Shown here: positions 34,378 through 42,990 of the stretch, in pieces
Layout: each line of letters begins with the position of its first letter
How positions within the stretch are numbered: position 1 is the stretch's first letter
Assembly: GCA_964457225.1 (NCBI GenBank)
Contig: CAYWEM010000003.1
Location: forward strand, 1-64,000
Direction of reading: 5' to 3'
Source: CAYWEM01 sp964457225
Lineage (GTDB): Bacteria; Acidobacteriota; Aminicenantia; UBA2199
DNA length: 64,000 bases
Notes under the pieces: generated by a model
Databases searched by the model: none
Told to the model about the DNA's origin: nothing
Seen by the model: the letters and a program-made list of their open reading frames with translations, nothing else
Position numbers and translations under genes: made by a program

Positions 34378-35016
34378 ATGGAACACCGCAAATACATAGT
34401 GGTGGAAGGTCTCGTCAAATCCGGAAAGACCAGTCTGGCGAAGACTCTGGCCGCCAGACTGGAAGCCCGGCTGATTCTGGACCAGGTCGAGAATCCCTTT
34501 CTTGACGACTTCCATTCGTCCCTGGCCGAGAACCTGCCAGGCCCGGCTTTAAAGACCCAACTCCTTTATCTGATGAACCGTTACTATCAGCAGCACGAAA
34601 TCAAGCAAAAAGACCTGTTCCAGAAAATCACCGTTTCCGACTATCTCTTTTTCCGGGACGGTATTTACGCTCATTCTCTGCTCAATGACGACGACCTGCA
34701 GATATACAAGAAAATTTTCGCCATTCTGAGTGAAAAAATCACCCCCCCGGACATGGTGATTTACCTGCAGACCTCTTTTCAGGAGATGCTCAACCGCATT
34801 CAAAAGACTTCGGGTAATAACGAAAAACGCGTCCCAACAGATTACTGGCGCGATATTTTTGAAGCATACAACTATTATTTTTTCAATTACAAGCAATCCC
34901 CCCTGATGGTGGTCAACGTTGAAAAAAACGATTTTTCCAAGCCGGCCGACCTTGACAACCTGATCAGGGAATTGAATTCAATAAAAAGTGGAATAAGCTA
35001 CTATGCCCCACTCTGA
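34378..35016 (+). CDS. Deoxynucleoside kinase family protein
   Basis: 212 residues. P-loop GLVKSGKTS (11-19), then a 'SDYLFFRDGIYAHSLL' stretch like the substrate-binding region of deoxyadenosine/deoxyguanosine kinases, and 'PPDMVIYLQTSFQEMLNRIQKTSGNNEKRV' as in the lid/dNK fold. It would salvage deoxynucleosides using ATP. Its 3' end overlaps panB by 14 bp, so it is the first gene of the panBCD-adenosine kinase operon, mixing nucleoside salvage and pantothenate synthesis. Confidence 0.8.
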   Translation: MEHRKYIVVEGLVKSGKTSLAKTLAARLEARLILDQVENPFLDDFHSSLAENLPGPALKTQLLYLMNRYYQQHEIKQKDLFQKITVSDYLFFRDGIYAHSLLNDDDLQIYKKIFAILSEKITPPDMVIYLQTSFQEMLNRIQKTSGNNEKRVPTDYWRDIFEAYNYYFFNYKQSPLMVVNVEKNDFSKPADLDNLIRELNSIKSGISYYAPL

Positions 35017-35863
35017 AAAAGAAAAAAGAACCACAGTGTCCCTGCTGGAAATGAAAAGCAGGGCAGAAAAGATCTGCGCGGTCACTGCCTATGATCATCC
35101 CACCTCCGAACTGGCTTCCACGGCCGGCATGGACATCATCCTGGTCGGCGATTCCCTGGGCATGGTACTGCAGGGCTACAAGAACACCCTCAAAGTATCG
35201 GTGGCCGAGGTTCTATATCACACCACCATGGTAACCCGGGCTGAACCGCTCTCCCTGGTCGTGGCCGACATGCCCTTTCAATCCTACCAGGTCAGCCCGG
35301 AAAAAGCAGTGGAAAACGCGGGTCTTTTCATCAAGGAAGGCGGCGCCGAGGCGGTCAAGATAGAGGGGGGGCGCCGCAGGTTCAAGACCATAAAAGCGAT
35401 AATCGAAGCGGAAATTCCGGTTATGGCCCATCTGGGTCTTACTCCGCAATCAGTACACCAGCTGGGAGGCTTCAAGGTGCAGGGTAAAGCGGGTGAACAG
35501 GCCCGGGAAATATTCGACCAGGCGCTTGAACTGGAACAACTGGGAGTTTTCGCCCTGGTTCTGGAATCAATTCCAGCGGAACTAGGCAAAAAGATTTCCC
35601 GGGCCCTGAAAATTCCGACCATCGGCATCGGCGCCGGTCCGGACTGCGACGGGCAAATCCTGGTATTTCACGATCTGGTCGGTCTTACCCACCTTTACCT
35701 GCCGAAATTCGTACGCCGTTTCAGCCAGGGTCACCAGATCTTTCTGGAGGCCCTGAAGAACTACGGCGACGAAGTCCGCCGGGGAAGTTTTCCCGGACCG
35801 CAGGAAAGCTACCATCACAAGGACGAACAGGAGTGGGCCTCTTTTTTCAATGAAAACAGCTGA
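35003..35863 (+). CDS. panB: 3-methyl-2-oxobutanoate hydroxymethyltransferase
   Basis: 286 residues with PanB motifs: VTAYDHPTSELAS, ILVGDSLGMVLQG, 'VVADMPFQSYQ', and 'KIEGG'. The enzyme transfers a methylene from methylene-THF to alpha-ketoisovalerate, giving ketopantoate, the first committed step of pantothenate synthesis. It overlaps the kinase upstream and panC downstream by 14 bp each, showing a compact operon. Confidence 0.96.
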   Translation: MPHSEKEKRTTVSLLEMKSRAEKICAVTAYDHPTSELASTAGMDIILVGDSLGMVLQGYKNTLKVSVAEVLYHTTMVTRAEPLSLVVADMPFQSYQVSPEKAVENAGLFIKEGGAEAVKIEGGRRRFKTIKAIIEAEIPVMAHLGLTPQSVHQLGGFKVQGKAGEQAREIFDQALELEQLGVFALVLESIPAELGKKISRALKIPTIGIGAGPDCDGQILVFHDLVGLTHLYLPKFVRRFSQGHQIFLEALKNYGDEVRRGSFPGPQESYHHKDEQEWASFFNENS

Positions 35864-36701
35864 ATCCATTTCCGATCTGCGGCTGCTGCTGAATTCCGCA
35901 CCCAGGCCGATCGGCTTCGTGCCCACCATGGGTTTCCTGCACCAGGGACACCTGAGCCTGGTCGAAGCAAGTATCCGGGAAAACAAGACCACGGTTGTCT
36001 CCATCTACGTCAACCCCCTGCAATTCGCCCCGGGAGAAGATTTCAAGCAATACCCGCGTGATCCGGAAGCCGACCGCCGAATGCTCTCCGAAATCGGAAC
36101 CGACGTTCTTTTCATGCCGTCCGACCTGGAACTCTTTCCGGCCGGTTTCGGCACCCAGGTTGAAGTTCCGGCTATGAGCGAAGCCCTGTGCGGCCGGCAT
36201 CGTCCGGGTCATTTCCGGGGAGTGGCCACCATAGTTCTCAAGCTGTTCAACCTGGTAAAACCCGACTCCGCCTATTTCGGCCGCAAGGACGCTCAACAGG
36301 CGCTGATCATAAAAAGGATGAGCCGTGATCTCAACCTGGACCTGAAAATCAGGACTTTGCCCACTGTCCGCGATCGTGACGGCCTGGCCCTTTCTTCCCG
36401 CAACTCCTATCTCAGCCCCGAAGAAAGGAAGAAAGCTCCGGCTCTGTCAGCCGCCCTGAGAGAAGCCGAACGCCTGGTCAGCCTGGGGGAAAAGAATACA
36501 GCCCTGATCAAGCAGGCCATGCTGGCCGTACTGGATGGAACCGCCGGAATAGAGACGGAATACTGCGAAACTGTGAGCCTCGATACCATGCGTCCGCTGG
36601 AAACCGTGGAGCCGGGCAACACCCTGATCGCCGTCGCAGTCAGGATAGGCGGGACCAGGCTTATCGACAATACAGTTATAGGAGATTTGGACCAATGTTA
36701 A
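35850..36701 (+). CDS. panC: Pantothenate synthetase
   Basis: 283 residues: VPTMGFLHQGHLSLV (the HxGH adenylation motif is HQGH), 'YVNPLQFAPGEDF', and 'YFGRKDAQQ'. It condenses pantoate with beta-alanine using ATP. It lies between panB and panD with overlaps of 14 and 7 bp. Confidence 0.97.
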   Translation: MKTAESISDLRLLLNSAPRPIGFVPTMGFLHQGHLSLVEASIRENKTTVVSIYVNPLQFAPGEDFKQYPRDPEADRRMLSEIGTDVLFMPSDLELFPAGFGTQVEVPAMSEALCGRHRPGHFRGVATIVLKLFNLVKPDSAYFGRKDAQQALIIKRMSRDLNLDLKIRTLPTVRDRDGLALSSRNSYLSPEERKKAPALSAALREAERLVSLGEKNTALIKQAMLAVLDGTAGIETEYCETVSLDTMRPLETVEPGNTLIAVAVRIGGTRLIDNTVIGDLDQC

Positions 36702-37063
36702 TTCCATTTTTAATCTGTAAAATTCACCGGGCCACCATAACTTCGACCGATCTGAATTACCAGGGCAGCATTTCCATTGACCAGGAAATAATCAAGAAGG
36801 CCGGACTCCGCCCCCTGCAGAAAGTTGAAATCTACGACATCGACAACGGCAACCGCTTCCAGACTTATGTACTGGCATCACCGCCGGGTTCGGGCGAATT
36901 CATGATCAACGGAGCGGCCGCCCGGCTGGTGCATCGCGGTGATAAAATCATAATCGCGGCTTACGGCCTGATTCCGGAAAAAGAACTCGATTCCCACCGG
37001 GCGACAATTCTGCTGATGAAGGAGAACAATGAAATCGAAAGAATCGTTTACGAATCTATCTGA
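36695..37063 (+). CDS. panD: Aspartate 1-decarboxylase
   Basis: 122 residues, a pyruvoyl enzyme. The self-cleavage site is Gly24-Ser25 in LNYQGSISID; Ser25 becomes the pyruvoyl cofactor. It makes beta-alanine for PanC. The gene starts 7 bp before the panC stop codon and is followed by the adenosine kinase, which overlaps it by 35 bp. 'INGAAARLVHRGDKIII' is the conserved central strand region. Confidence 0.96.
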   Translation: MLIPFLICKIHRATITSTDLNYQGSISIDQEIIKKAGLRPLQKVEIYDIDNGNRFQTYVLASPPGSGEFMINGAAARLVHRGDKIIIAAYGLIPEKELDSHRATILLMKENNEIERIVYESI

Positions 37064-38078
37064 ACGTATAGCCGGCGGCCGGGATATCCGGGTGCTCGGC
37101 ATCGGCAATGCCCTGGTCGACGTTCTGGTCAAGGTTTCAGGCGAGGAACTGGCCGAAAAGATATCCCTGCCCAAGGGCAGCATGACCCTGGTGGAGAAAA
37201 CTGAAATAGACCGGCTCCTGGCCCTGGTTTCAGGTCGGCCGACCGGCCTGGCCGCCGGAGGCTCAGCCGCCAACACGATTCACGGCCTGGCCTGCCTGGG
37301 CCTGCCGGGCGGCTTTATCGGTAAAATCGGCCGCGATGAATTCGGATCCTCGTTCGCCGCGGCCATGAGTGAAAACGGAGTCACGCTGCACCTCTCGAAA
37401 AGCGATGAAATGACCGGTATCTGCCTGGGGCTGATCACCGAAGATTGTGAACGAACTTTCGCCACTTTTTTGGGGGCCGCGGTCGGAATAAGCGCCGATG
37501 ATCTGCGGGTCGATCAATTCCACCCCTATTCGCTTCTGCACGTGGAAGGTTACCTGACCTGCAACCACAGCCTCCTGGAACGGGCCTTGAGCCTGGCCGC
37601 CGAAGCCGGACTTGCCGTTTCGCTTGACCTGGCCTCCTTCAACGTGGTTCGCGAACACCATTCCTTCCTGGAGGGAATTCTGAACCATCACGTCGATATA
37701 GTCTTTGCCAACGAAGACGAAGCAGAAGCCATGACCGGCTGCCGGGATCCGGAAAAAGCACTGGACCTGCTGGCGGAATCCTGTTCAATCGCCGTGGTCA
37801 AGACGGGCAAAAACGGATCGCTGGTCAGACGGGGACACGAAAAACACAGAATTGAGGCCATAACGGCCAGGGCAGTTGACAGCACCGGAGCCGGCGACCT
37901 GTACGCCGCCGGTTTTCTTTTCGGCCTGGCCCGCAACCTGGATCTGCCTGCCTGCGGCCGGATCGGCTCGCTGGTGGCCGGGCGGGTGGTGGAAACCATC
38001 GGCGCCAAGCTGGACTCATCCTGCTGGAACCGAATTCACGGAGAACTGGCGTCCCTGGTCCCGAAAGACCGCCTGTAA
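37029..38078 (+). CDS. PfkB-family adenosine kinase-like carbohydrate kinase
   Basis: 349 residues of the ribokinase (PfkB) fold. 'GGSAANTIHGLACLGLPGGFIGKIG' in the N-terminal lid region and the C-terminal anion hole DSTGAGDLYAAGFL with catalytic Asp are clear. The N-terminal pattern (VLGIGNALVDVLVKVS) matches the adenosine kinase subgroup. An adenosine kinase would clear the adenosine released by AhcY encoded at 30214. The 35-bp overlap with panD is larger than usual and suggests coupling. Confidence 0.82.
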   Translation: MKSKESFTNLSERIAGGRDIRVLGIGNALVDVLVKVSGEELAEKISLPKGSMTLVEKTEIDRLLALVSGRPTGLAAGGSAANTIHGLACLGLPGGFIGKIGRDEFGSSFAAAMSENGVTLHLSKSDEMTGICLGLITEDCERTFATFLGAAVGISADDLRVDQFHPYSLLHVEGYLTCNHSLLERALSLAAEAGLAVSLDLASFNVVREHHSFLEGILNHHVDIVFANEDEAEAMTGCRDPEKALDLLAESCSIAVVKTGKNGSLVRRGHEKHRIEAITARAVDSTGAGDLYAAGFLFGLARNLDLPACGRIGSLVAGRVVETIGAKLDSSCWNRIHGELASLVPKDRL

Positions 38079-38083
38079 GCCCG

Positions 38084-38113
38084 TTGACAAATTTGCCCGC
38101 AATGTGTTACCAT
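38084..38113 (+). promoter_or_regulatory. Promoter of tRNA-Ala(CGC)
   Basis: TTGACA (38084-38089), 18-bp spacer, TACCAT (38108-38113). The tRNA begins 11 nt later. Confidence 0.5.
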
Positions 38114-38123
38114 GGCGGCATAC

Positions 38124-38194
38124 GGGGCCATGGTTCAACGGCAGAACACAGCTTTCGCACGGCTGAAATGGCGGTTCAATTCCGCCTGGCTCCA
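38124..38194 (+). tRNA. tRNA-Ala (anticodon CGC)
   Basis: 71-nt cloverleaf. Acceptor GGGGCCA pairs with TGGCTCC and includes the alanine identity wobble G3-U70; D stem GTTC/GAAC, anticodon stem CAGCT/GGCTG with loop TTCGCAC, T stem GGCGG/CCGCC with loop TTCAATT, discriminator A. CCA is not encoded. A T-run follows immediately (38195-38200). Confidence 0.9.
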
Positions 38195-38286
38195 TTTTTT
38201 CAACCAAATCTGAGCATACAGCAAATTAAATCCTTTCGGTACAATGACGCGGTTTATGCCTCCAGCGGGAAATAAGACAGGTCAAA

Positions 38287-39615
38287 ATGCTTTTCTGGCT
38301 CATTTTTTATTTTCTGTTCCTCCTGTTGATCGGCATCGCCGGCGGCAGACGGCTGGAAAACGTTGAAAGCTTTTTTTTCGCCGGCCGTAACACCGGCGTT
38401 TTCCTGCTGTTTGTAACCATCACCGCCTCCTGGCTGGGAGCTGCAGCCACCCTGGCCACCATGGAGGCGTCTTTCAAAAACGGTTTTCGGGCCGCCTGGT
38501 TGATCGGCATCCCGACCATAGCCACCCTGCTGCTGTTCGTCCTGCTGACCGGAAAGATAAGGTCATCCGCTTTCATTTCCCTGCCCGCATTTCTCGATCG
38601 CTATTACGGCAAGACCTTTAAATCACTGGCCGCCATCCTGGTTTATTTCTACATGGTCGTACTGGCCGCATCTCAATTCGTGGCCTGGGGACAGTTCGTT
38701 TCCGGTTTTTTCTCCTTGAATTACCTGCCGACGGTTTTCCTGGGCGCCCTGATTGTGCTGGCCTATTCAGCCGGCGGCGGTTTCCGCTCGGTAATGATTA
38801 CCGACCTGGTCCAGGTTGCCCTGCTGACCGCCGCCCTGCTCACCCTGTTTTTTTTCCTGGCCTCGGCCCCGTTGAGCTTAAACCAGCAGGATCTCGCCAT
38901 GAACATAGATTTAACCGGCAACCTGTTGATATGTTTTTCATTCGTTCTGGCCTGGACGGTTTCACCGATCATCTGGCAGAGAATCTGCGCGGCGCGTTCG
39001 GCGGCCGTGGCCAGAAAGAGTCTCTGGCTGTCAGCCGCGGCCTTCATCCTGATCTACCTGCTGATCATGCAAACCGGCCTGAAGTTCAGGTTTTTCCTGC
39101 AGGATTTCAGCGCTTTCAGCGCTTTCCTGCAGGAACACCTGCCTTACTGGGCCCTGGTGCTGGTCTTTCTGGGTTTTGCCGCGGCCATCATGTCAACGGC
39201 GGACACCGCCCTGAACCTGGCCGCCCTGACCTTCGCGACCGAAAAGGAAGACCGCCGCGGAATCGGCAAGGCCCGCCGGGCCACGGTTTTTTCCGGACTC
39301 CTGGCCATGCTGATCGCCTTTCGTTTCGATTCGATCATAGCCACCCTGGGGCTGGCCTCGGAAATCATGGCCGAAGGACTTTTCGTTCCGGTACTGGCCG
39401 CCCTGCTCTGGAAAAAACGGGCTCCGCTGGCAGGTTTATTCAGCCTTTTCGCCGGGGGCGGTTTCGCCCTGCTTTCCTTCACCAGGGCGCTCGGCCTGCC
39501 CCTGCCCATTCCGGACTGGCCTTATTCCCTGCCCATCGGCCTGGGACTGTCTTTGGCCGCTTTTTTGATTGGAATGCTGATTCAAGACGGAAAGACCAGA
39601 ATTATATCGAATTAG
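38287..39615 (+). CDS. Sodium:solute symporter family transporter
   Basis: 442 residues with about 12-13 transmembrane helices in the pattern of the SSS (LeuT-fold) family. An early 'FFFAGRNTG' and 'TASWLGAAATLATMEA' in helix 2, and 'YSAGGGFRSVMITDLVQ' are typical SSS signatures. The substrate (amino acid, sugar, vitamin) cannot be told. It is about 100 nt after tRNA-Ala on the same strand and convergent with the sensor gene. Confidence 0.85.
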   Translation: MLFWLIFYFLFLLLIGIAGGRRLENVESFFFAGRNTGVFLLFVTITASWLGAAATLATMEASFKNGFRAAWLIGIPTIATLLLFVLLTGKIRSSAFISLPAFLDRYYGKTFKSLAAILVYFYMVVLAASQFVAWGQFVSGFFSLNYLPTVFLGALIVLAYSAGGGFRSVMITDLVQVALLTAALLTLFFFLASAPLSLNQQDLAMNIDLTGNLLICFSFVLAWTVSPIIWQRICAARSAAVARKSLWLSAAAFILIYLLIMQTGLKFRFFLQDFSAFSAFLQEHLPYWALVLVFLGFAAAIMSTADTALNLAALTFATEKEDRRGIGKARRATVFSGLLAMLIAFRFDSIIATLGLASEIMAEGLFVPVLAALLWKKRAPLAGLFSLFAGGGFALLSFTRALGLPLPIPDWPYSLPIGLGLSLAAFLIGMLIQDGKTRIISN

Positions 39616-39658
39616 CCAGGGACTTGCTCCAGTGTAGTCCGAATTTACCCACCAACTT

Positions 39659-40729
39659 TTATTCGCTTTTTCCGTAAACCTTGCCGTACAGGTTTAGGGA
39701 GCAGTCAGGGCAGATACCGTGACTGAAACGGACATCACTGTGTTCGCTGACAAACTGCTCAACCTGTTTCCAGTAGCCCTGGTCATCACGAATTTTTTTG
39801 CAGGAACTGCATATGGGCAGAAGTCCGCACATTACGTTCATTCGTTCCAGGGATTCATGCAATTCCCTGGTTCTCTCGGCGACCCTGTTTTCCAGGCCTT
39901 CACGGCCCGCTTCCAGTTCATTGACAGCCCGTAAAAGATCAGACCTGGTTTCCGCCAGTTTTTCACTCATGGTGTTGAAAGCATTCGCCAGATCATCGAA
40001 TTCATCGAAAGTATGCCCCTTGATTCGGGCCTGGTAATTTCCCAAAGCCAGTTCGTGACATTGCTTCGATAAGATTTCAATTCGCCGGGTCAGTCCCCGG
40101 GACAGGTACAAGGCGAAGACCAGAGCCAACAGTATGGAGGCAAACAGCGAAGCCAGGCCGGTCAGCCGCAATTCAGCCAGCTTGCTTTTTACTTCATCGG
40201 CCCGCATGTCGATTCCGACCAGGTAGCGCCCCTTGCCGTTTATCAACGGTGCGTATCCGGAAAGGAAAACGCCCCATTCATCTTCGGTCAAATCCTTGTC
40301 CACCGCGGCTTCATGAAAGCCCAGCTGCATTTGCCTGCTGCTTTCCTCGTATATTCTCCCCGGCAAGGCCTGGGCATCGGTTTCATCGGAATCAATGACG
40401 AATCGTATTTCATCACCCTGTTTACGCATGATGTACAAAAACGCTATGTCAGGATTACTGCGGCGTATGCGGCGCATTTTTTCCAGGGCATTGAGGTATT
40501 CAGCCTTGTTCACATCCTCGGGTTTGCGAATGGATTCCAGCTCATAGGCATCAATGCTCTGGCTTAAAAGAGCGGCACTACTCTGCAGACGCGATTTCAA
40601 GCTGCGCGTCAGGTTCTCCATGGCCCGCAGGTAGAAGAAGGTTCCGATACTGCCTGATACCAGAAAAACAGCCAGCATGTGGCTTATAAAAAGCTTGCCG
40701 GCAAAGCGAATACGAATGCTTGTCAACAT
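39659..40729 (-). CDS. Membrane HAMP sensor with a C-terminal C4 'zinc-ribbon' tail, no kinase domain
   Basis: 356 residues. Transmembrane helix (about 12-34), a periplasmic sensory domain (about 35-185), a second helix (about 187-208), a HAMP domain and coiled coil (about 210-300). The C-terminus carries CSSCKKIRDDQGYW...ICPDC (Cys307, Cys310, Cys340, Cys343), a conserved tail found on many bacterial sensor proteins whose role I do not know. No HisKA/HATPase, GGDEF or MCP output is present. The ATG directly abuts the VKOR stop codon (TAAATG), so the two are translationally coupled. Confidence 0.75.
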   Translation of the reverse strand: MLTSIRIRFAGKLFISHMLAVFLVSGSIGTFFYLRAMENLTRSLKSRLQSSAALLSQSIDAYELESIRKPEDVNKAEYLNALEKMRRIRRSNPDIAFLYIMRKQGDEIRFVIDSDETDAQALPGRIYEESSRQMQLGFHEAAVDKDLTEDEWGVFLSGYAPLINGKGRYLVGIDMRADEVKSKLAELRLTGLASLFASILLALVFALYLSRGLTRRIEILSKQCHELALGNYQARIKGHTFDEFDDLANAFNTMSEKLAETRSDLLRAVNELEAGREGLENRVAERTRELHESLERMNVMCGLLPICSSCKKIRDDQGYWKQVEQFVSEHSDVRFSHGICPDCSLNLYGKVYGKSE

Positions 40730-41377
40730 TTAATCATTCCTTTCATAAGCCAGGGCCAGCAGGTAACGCAACTGCAGCCAGGCCAGCAGGCAGAGTGAAA
40801 AAGCAAGGAGCAAAGGGAAAAGCACAGGAAGCGCAAAACTGAACAGAGGCCGCCGGGAGAAAATGAACGGGAAGAACTGCCAGAACTCCAACCATAAAAT
40901 CAACTGGACTATCAGGCAGAGAGCACACCAGCGCCCCAGCTTGAAAGCCTGGTAACCCACCGAAAAAAAAGTGTAAGGCAGGGCCAGCAGGTTGAGCGCT
41001 CCCAGCAAAACCACCTGGTAGTAATAATTCGGGGAAAACGCGGAAATCAGCATACCCAGGAGTGAGCCTGAAAAATACAGTACTCCCAGGTCAGCGACGT
41101 GAATCAGGGAAAAGATCTTCCCGGCCGGTGAGCCGATCACCGCCTTGCAGTCGAACCGGGGATGCCGAGGACAGAAACGGTCGAAAAAAGGAGCCTGCAA
41201 AGAACCCAGCACCAGCACGTAGGAAGCGAACAACCCTGAGGTTTTCAGCAGTATCAACAATATGCTGAGGCGTTCATTGCCGCCGTGCTGGTGAAAGCGG
41301 ACCAGGATCATCAAGAGCAGTAAGGCAAAACCGTAGCCTGACCATGACAGTAGTTGTCGTTTTTTTTCAGCTGTCAT
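40730..41377 (-). CDS. Vitamin K epoxide reductase (VKOR)-family membrane protein
   Basis: 215 residues with about five hydrophobic helices. Cys69, Cys77 and Ser83 are spaced 8 and 6 apart exactly as the Cys43/Cys51/Ser57 set of VKOR, and a CxxC (Cys151-x2-Cys154, WCALCL) supplies the active pair. VKOR homologues in bacteria re-oxidise DsbA-like proteins using quinone, so it probably supports disulfide-bond formation in the envelope. No fused thioredoxin domain is present. The upstream glycosidase gene is 41 bp away and the downstream sensor abuts it. GGGAGT precedes the ATG chosen (MTAEKK). Confidence 0.78.
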   Translation of the reverse strand: MTAEKKRQLLSWSGYGFALLLLMILVRFHQHGGNERLSILLILLKTSGLFASYVLVLGSLQAPFFDRFCPRHPRFDCKAVIGSPAGKIFSLIHVADLGVLYFSGSLLGMLISAFSPNYYYQVVLLGALNLLALPYTFFSVGYQAFKLGRWCALCLIVQLILWLEFWQFFPFIFSRRPLFSFALPVLFPLLLAFSLCLLAWLQLRYLLALAYERND

Positions 41378-41418
41378 GAATACTCCCGGAGACTCTCTAC
41401 GAAGGGGATCCGGCCCGC

Positions 41419-42882
41419 TCAAGGCCGGAGCTGATCCAGACGCCCACGGAGTATCATCCCCACCAAGCCGTTTTCCAGCAATTGCCTCGGCTTCAACGAG
41501 GCCAGGCCGGGCAGCTGATCACGGACCAGGCGCACCAGCCATTTCCAGGCAGCGAATTCTGGCGCATCCGCCAGCAGGGCCAGCAGGGAATCAGCCCTGA
41601 ACAGCTGCTTCCCGGAAAGAGGCTTGTCCAGGATGGTTTCCAAGCCGACCGCGGCCGTTTCAGCGACTTCCAGCAGTAATTCCCGGCCCAGGCGGTAAAT
41701 CCGGGAATCAGCCCGGGAAGCGGCCCCCAGGTCATCGCTGAGGCGGTAATACCAATCAACGGCTTCGGCTCCGCTGTTTCCGGCCGACATCAAGCCGGAG
41801 CGCAAGCTCCGCAATGAGGTCAGGACATCCGGCCCGCTGAGCGCCAGGCCGCCTCCGAGGTCCTCGGCGTAGCATTTCCTGGTATTCGGAGTTTCCGTTC
41901 CCGGGCCGTCGGGCAGATTGCCGGCGATGAATTCCTTGTAAACAAAATAGGCCGGTTTGTACTCAAGGTTACTGCGGATTATGCCGAAAGGCGGAAAAGC
42001 CGGGTTGCTGTCATCGATTATTTCGTAAAAAAATATTTTTGCAGGAAAACTCTTGTTTTTCATGGTCTGCAGCATTTCCAGGTAGCGATCCGCCTGCACC
42101 TGCATGGAAAACTGGGCCGTGTGCCAGCCTACCTCTGTTAGCCAGAGCTGTTTGCCGCCGTGCCCGGCTTCTTCTATTACCTTGACCACTGAAGGAATGA
42201 ATCCTTCGCCCCTCTCCAAGAGCTCATAGAGGTAATAAACGCCTCTGCTCTCGTAGATGTGGTGTGAGATGATATCGATGAATTCCCGGCCCTGTTCCAG
42301 AATGAACTTGAGCCAGAAAAACCACTCCCGGCCTTCGCTGGTCAGGTGAGCCAGTTCCGGTCCGACTATGAAGGCCGAGGGATCGGCGCTCCTGATCGCT
42401 TCTCCGGCCGGCCGAAAAACCCTGTTTACGAAAGCATCCTTGGGCAGGGCGAAAAATTCGGGCATATTGGGTTCATTCCAGATGCCCCAGTAACGAATGT
42501 GGTTCTTGTAACGGTTGACCACCCGGGAAACAAAGCTCTGCCAGTGCGGAGTGTGGTCGGCCGGATAGTTTGCACCCTGGTTGCCGTTGGCCCAACCCGG
42601 GGTATAGGCAATGGTGGCGAATATGGACAGGGCGTTCTGGGCGGCGTAGTTAACCACCCGGTCAAGCTCTGTAAAATTGAACTGCCCGGGTACGGACTCA
42701 ATATCGACCCAGTTGATGTCGATCCTGATCCACTTGATGCCGGCATCGCGCACCTGGTCGAGTACGGTGTTCCTGGCCAGGTGAACGTTGATTCCGTAAG
42801 GCGATGGAGATATATATGCCGCCGGCAGTACAGCGGCCAAAAAAATGAATAATGCAAATAAGAGGATGCTGGTTTTTTTCAT
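41419..42882 (-). CDS. Secreted glycoside hydrolase, clan GH-A (GH5/GH39-like)
   Basis: 487 residues with a signal peptide (about 1-22). The TIM-barrel catalytic residues are visible: acid/base Glu137 in WGIWNEPNM and nucleophile Glu250 in WLTEVGWHT, with 'WIRIDINW' in the early strand. It is a retaining glycosidase of clan GH-A; the closest style is GH5/GH39, substrate unknown. A C-terminal region of about 120 residues (after 'NTRKCYAED') lacks a recognised domain. First gene of the glycosidase-VKOR-sensor operon. Confidence 0.75.
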   Translation of the reverse strand: MKKTSILLFALFIFLAAVLPAAYISPSPYGINVHLARNTVLDQVRDAGIKWIRIDINWVDIESVPGQFNFTELDRVVNYAAQNALSIFATIAYTPGWANGNQGANYPADHTPHWQSFVSRVVNRYKNHIRYWGIWNEPNMPEFFALPKDAFVNRVFRPAGEAIRSADPSAFIVGPELAHLTSEGREWFFWLKFILEQGREFIDIISHHIYESRGVYYLYELLERGEGFIPSVVKVIEEAGHGGKQLWLTEVGWHTAQFSMQVQADRYLEMLQTMKNKSFPAKIFFYEIIDDSNPAFPPFGIIRSNLEYKPAYFVYKEFIAGNLPDGPGTETPNTRKCYAEDLGGGLALSGPDVLTSLRSLRSGLMSAGNSGAEAVDWYYRLSDDLGAASRADSRIYRLGRELLLEVAETAAVGLETILDKPLSGKQLFRADSLLALLADAPEFAAWKWLVRLVRDQLPGLASLKPRQLLENGLVGMILRGRLDQLRP

Positions 42883-42948
42883 GGACTTATCATAAGCCAT
42901 CGGGCTGAAAGTTGTCAATGGCCATTGCTCAAGCCTTGCCGACTTTTT

Positions 42949-42977
42949 TTGACAGCATTCCCTGCTTGTGTTATAGA
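42949..42977 (+). promoter_or_regulatory. Promoter of the sugar kinase gene
   Basis: TTGACA (42949-42954), 17-bp spacer, TATAGA (42972-42977). ATG 13 nt on, with GGAAA before it. Confidence 0.6.
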
Positions 42978-42990
42978 ACCCGGAAACGAA

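Noticed and set aside
38124..38194. tRNA-Glu instead of tRNA-Ala
   Set aside because: The anticodon stem CAGCT/GGCTG fixes the loop as TTCGCAC, giving CGC; reading TTC would need the stem shifted by one and lose pairing. G3-U70 also fits alanine.
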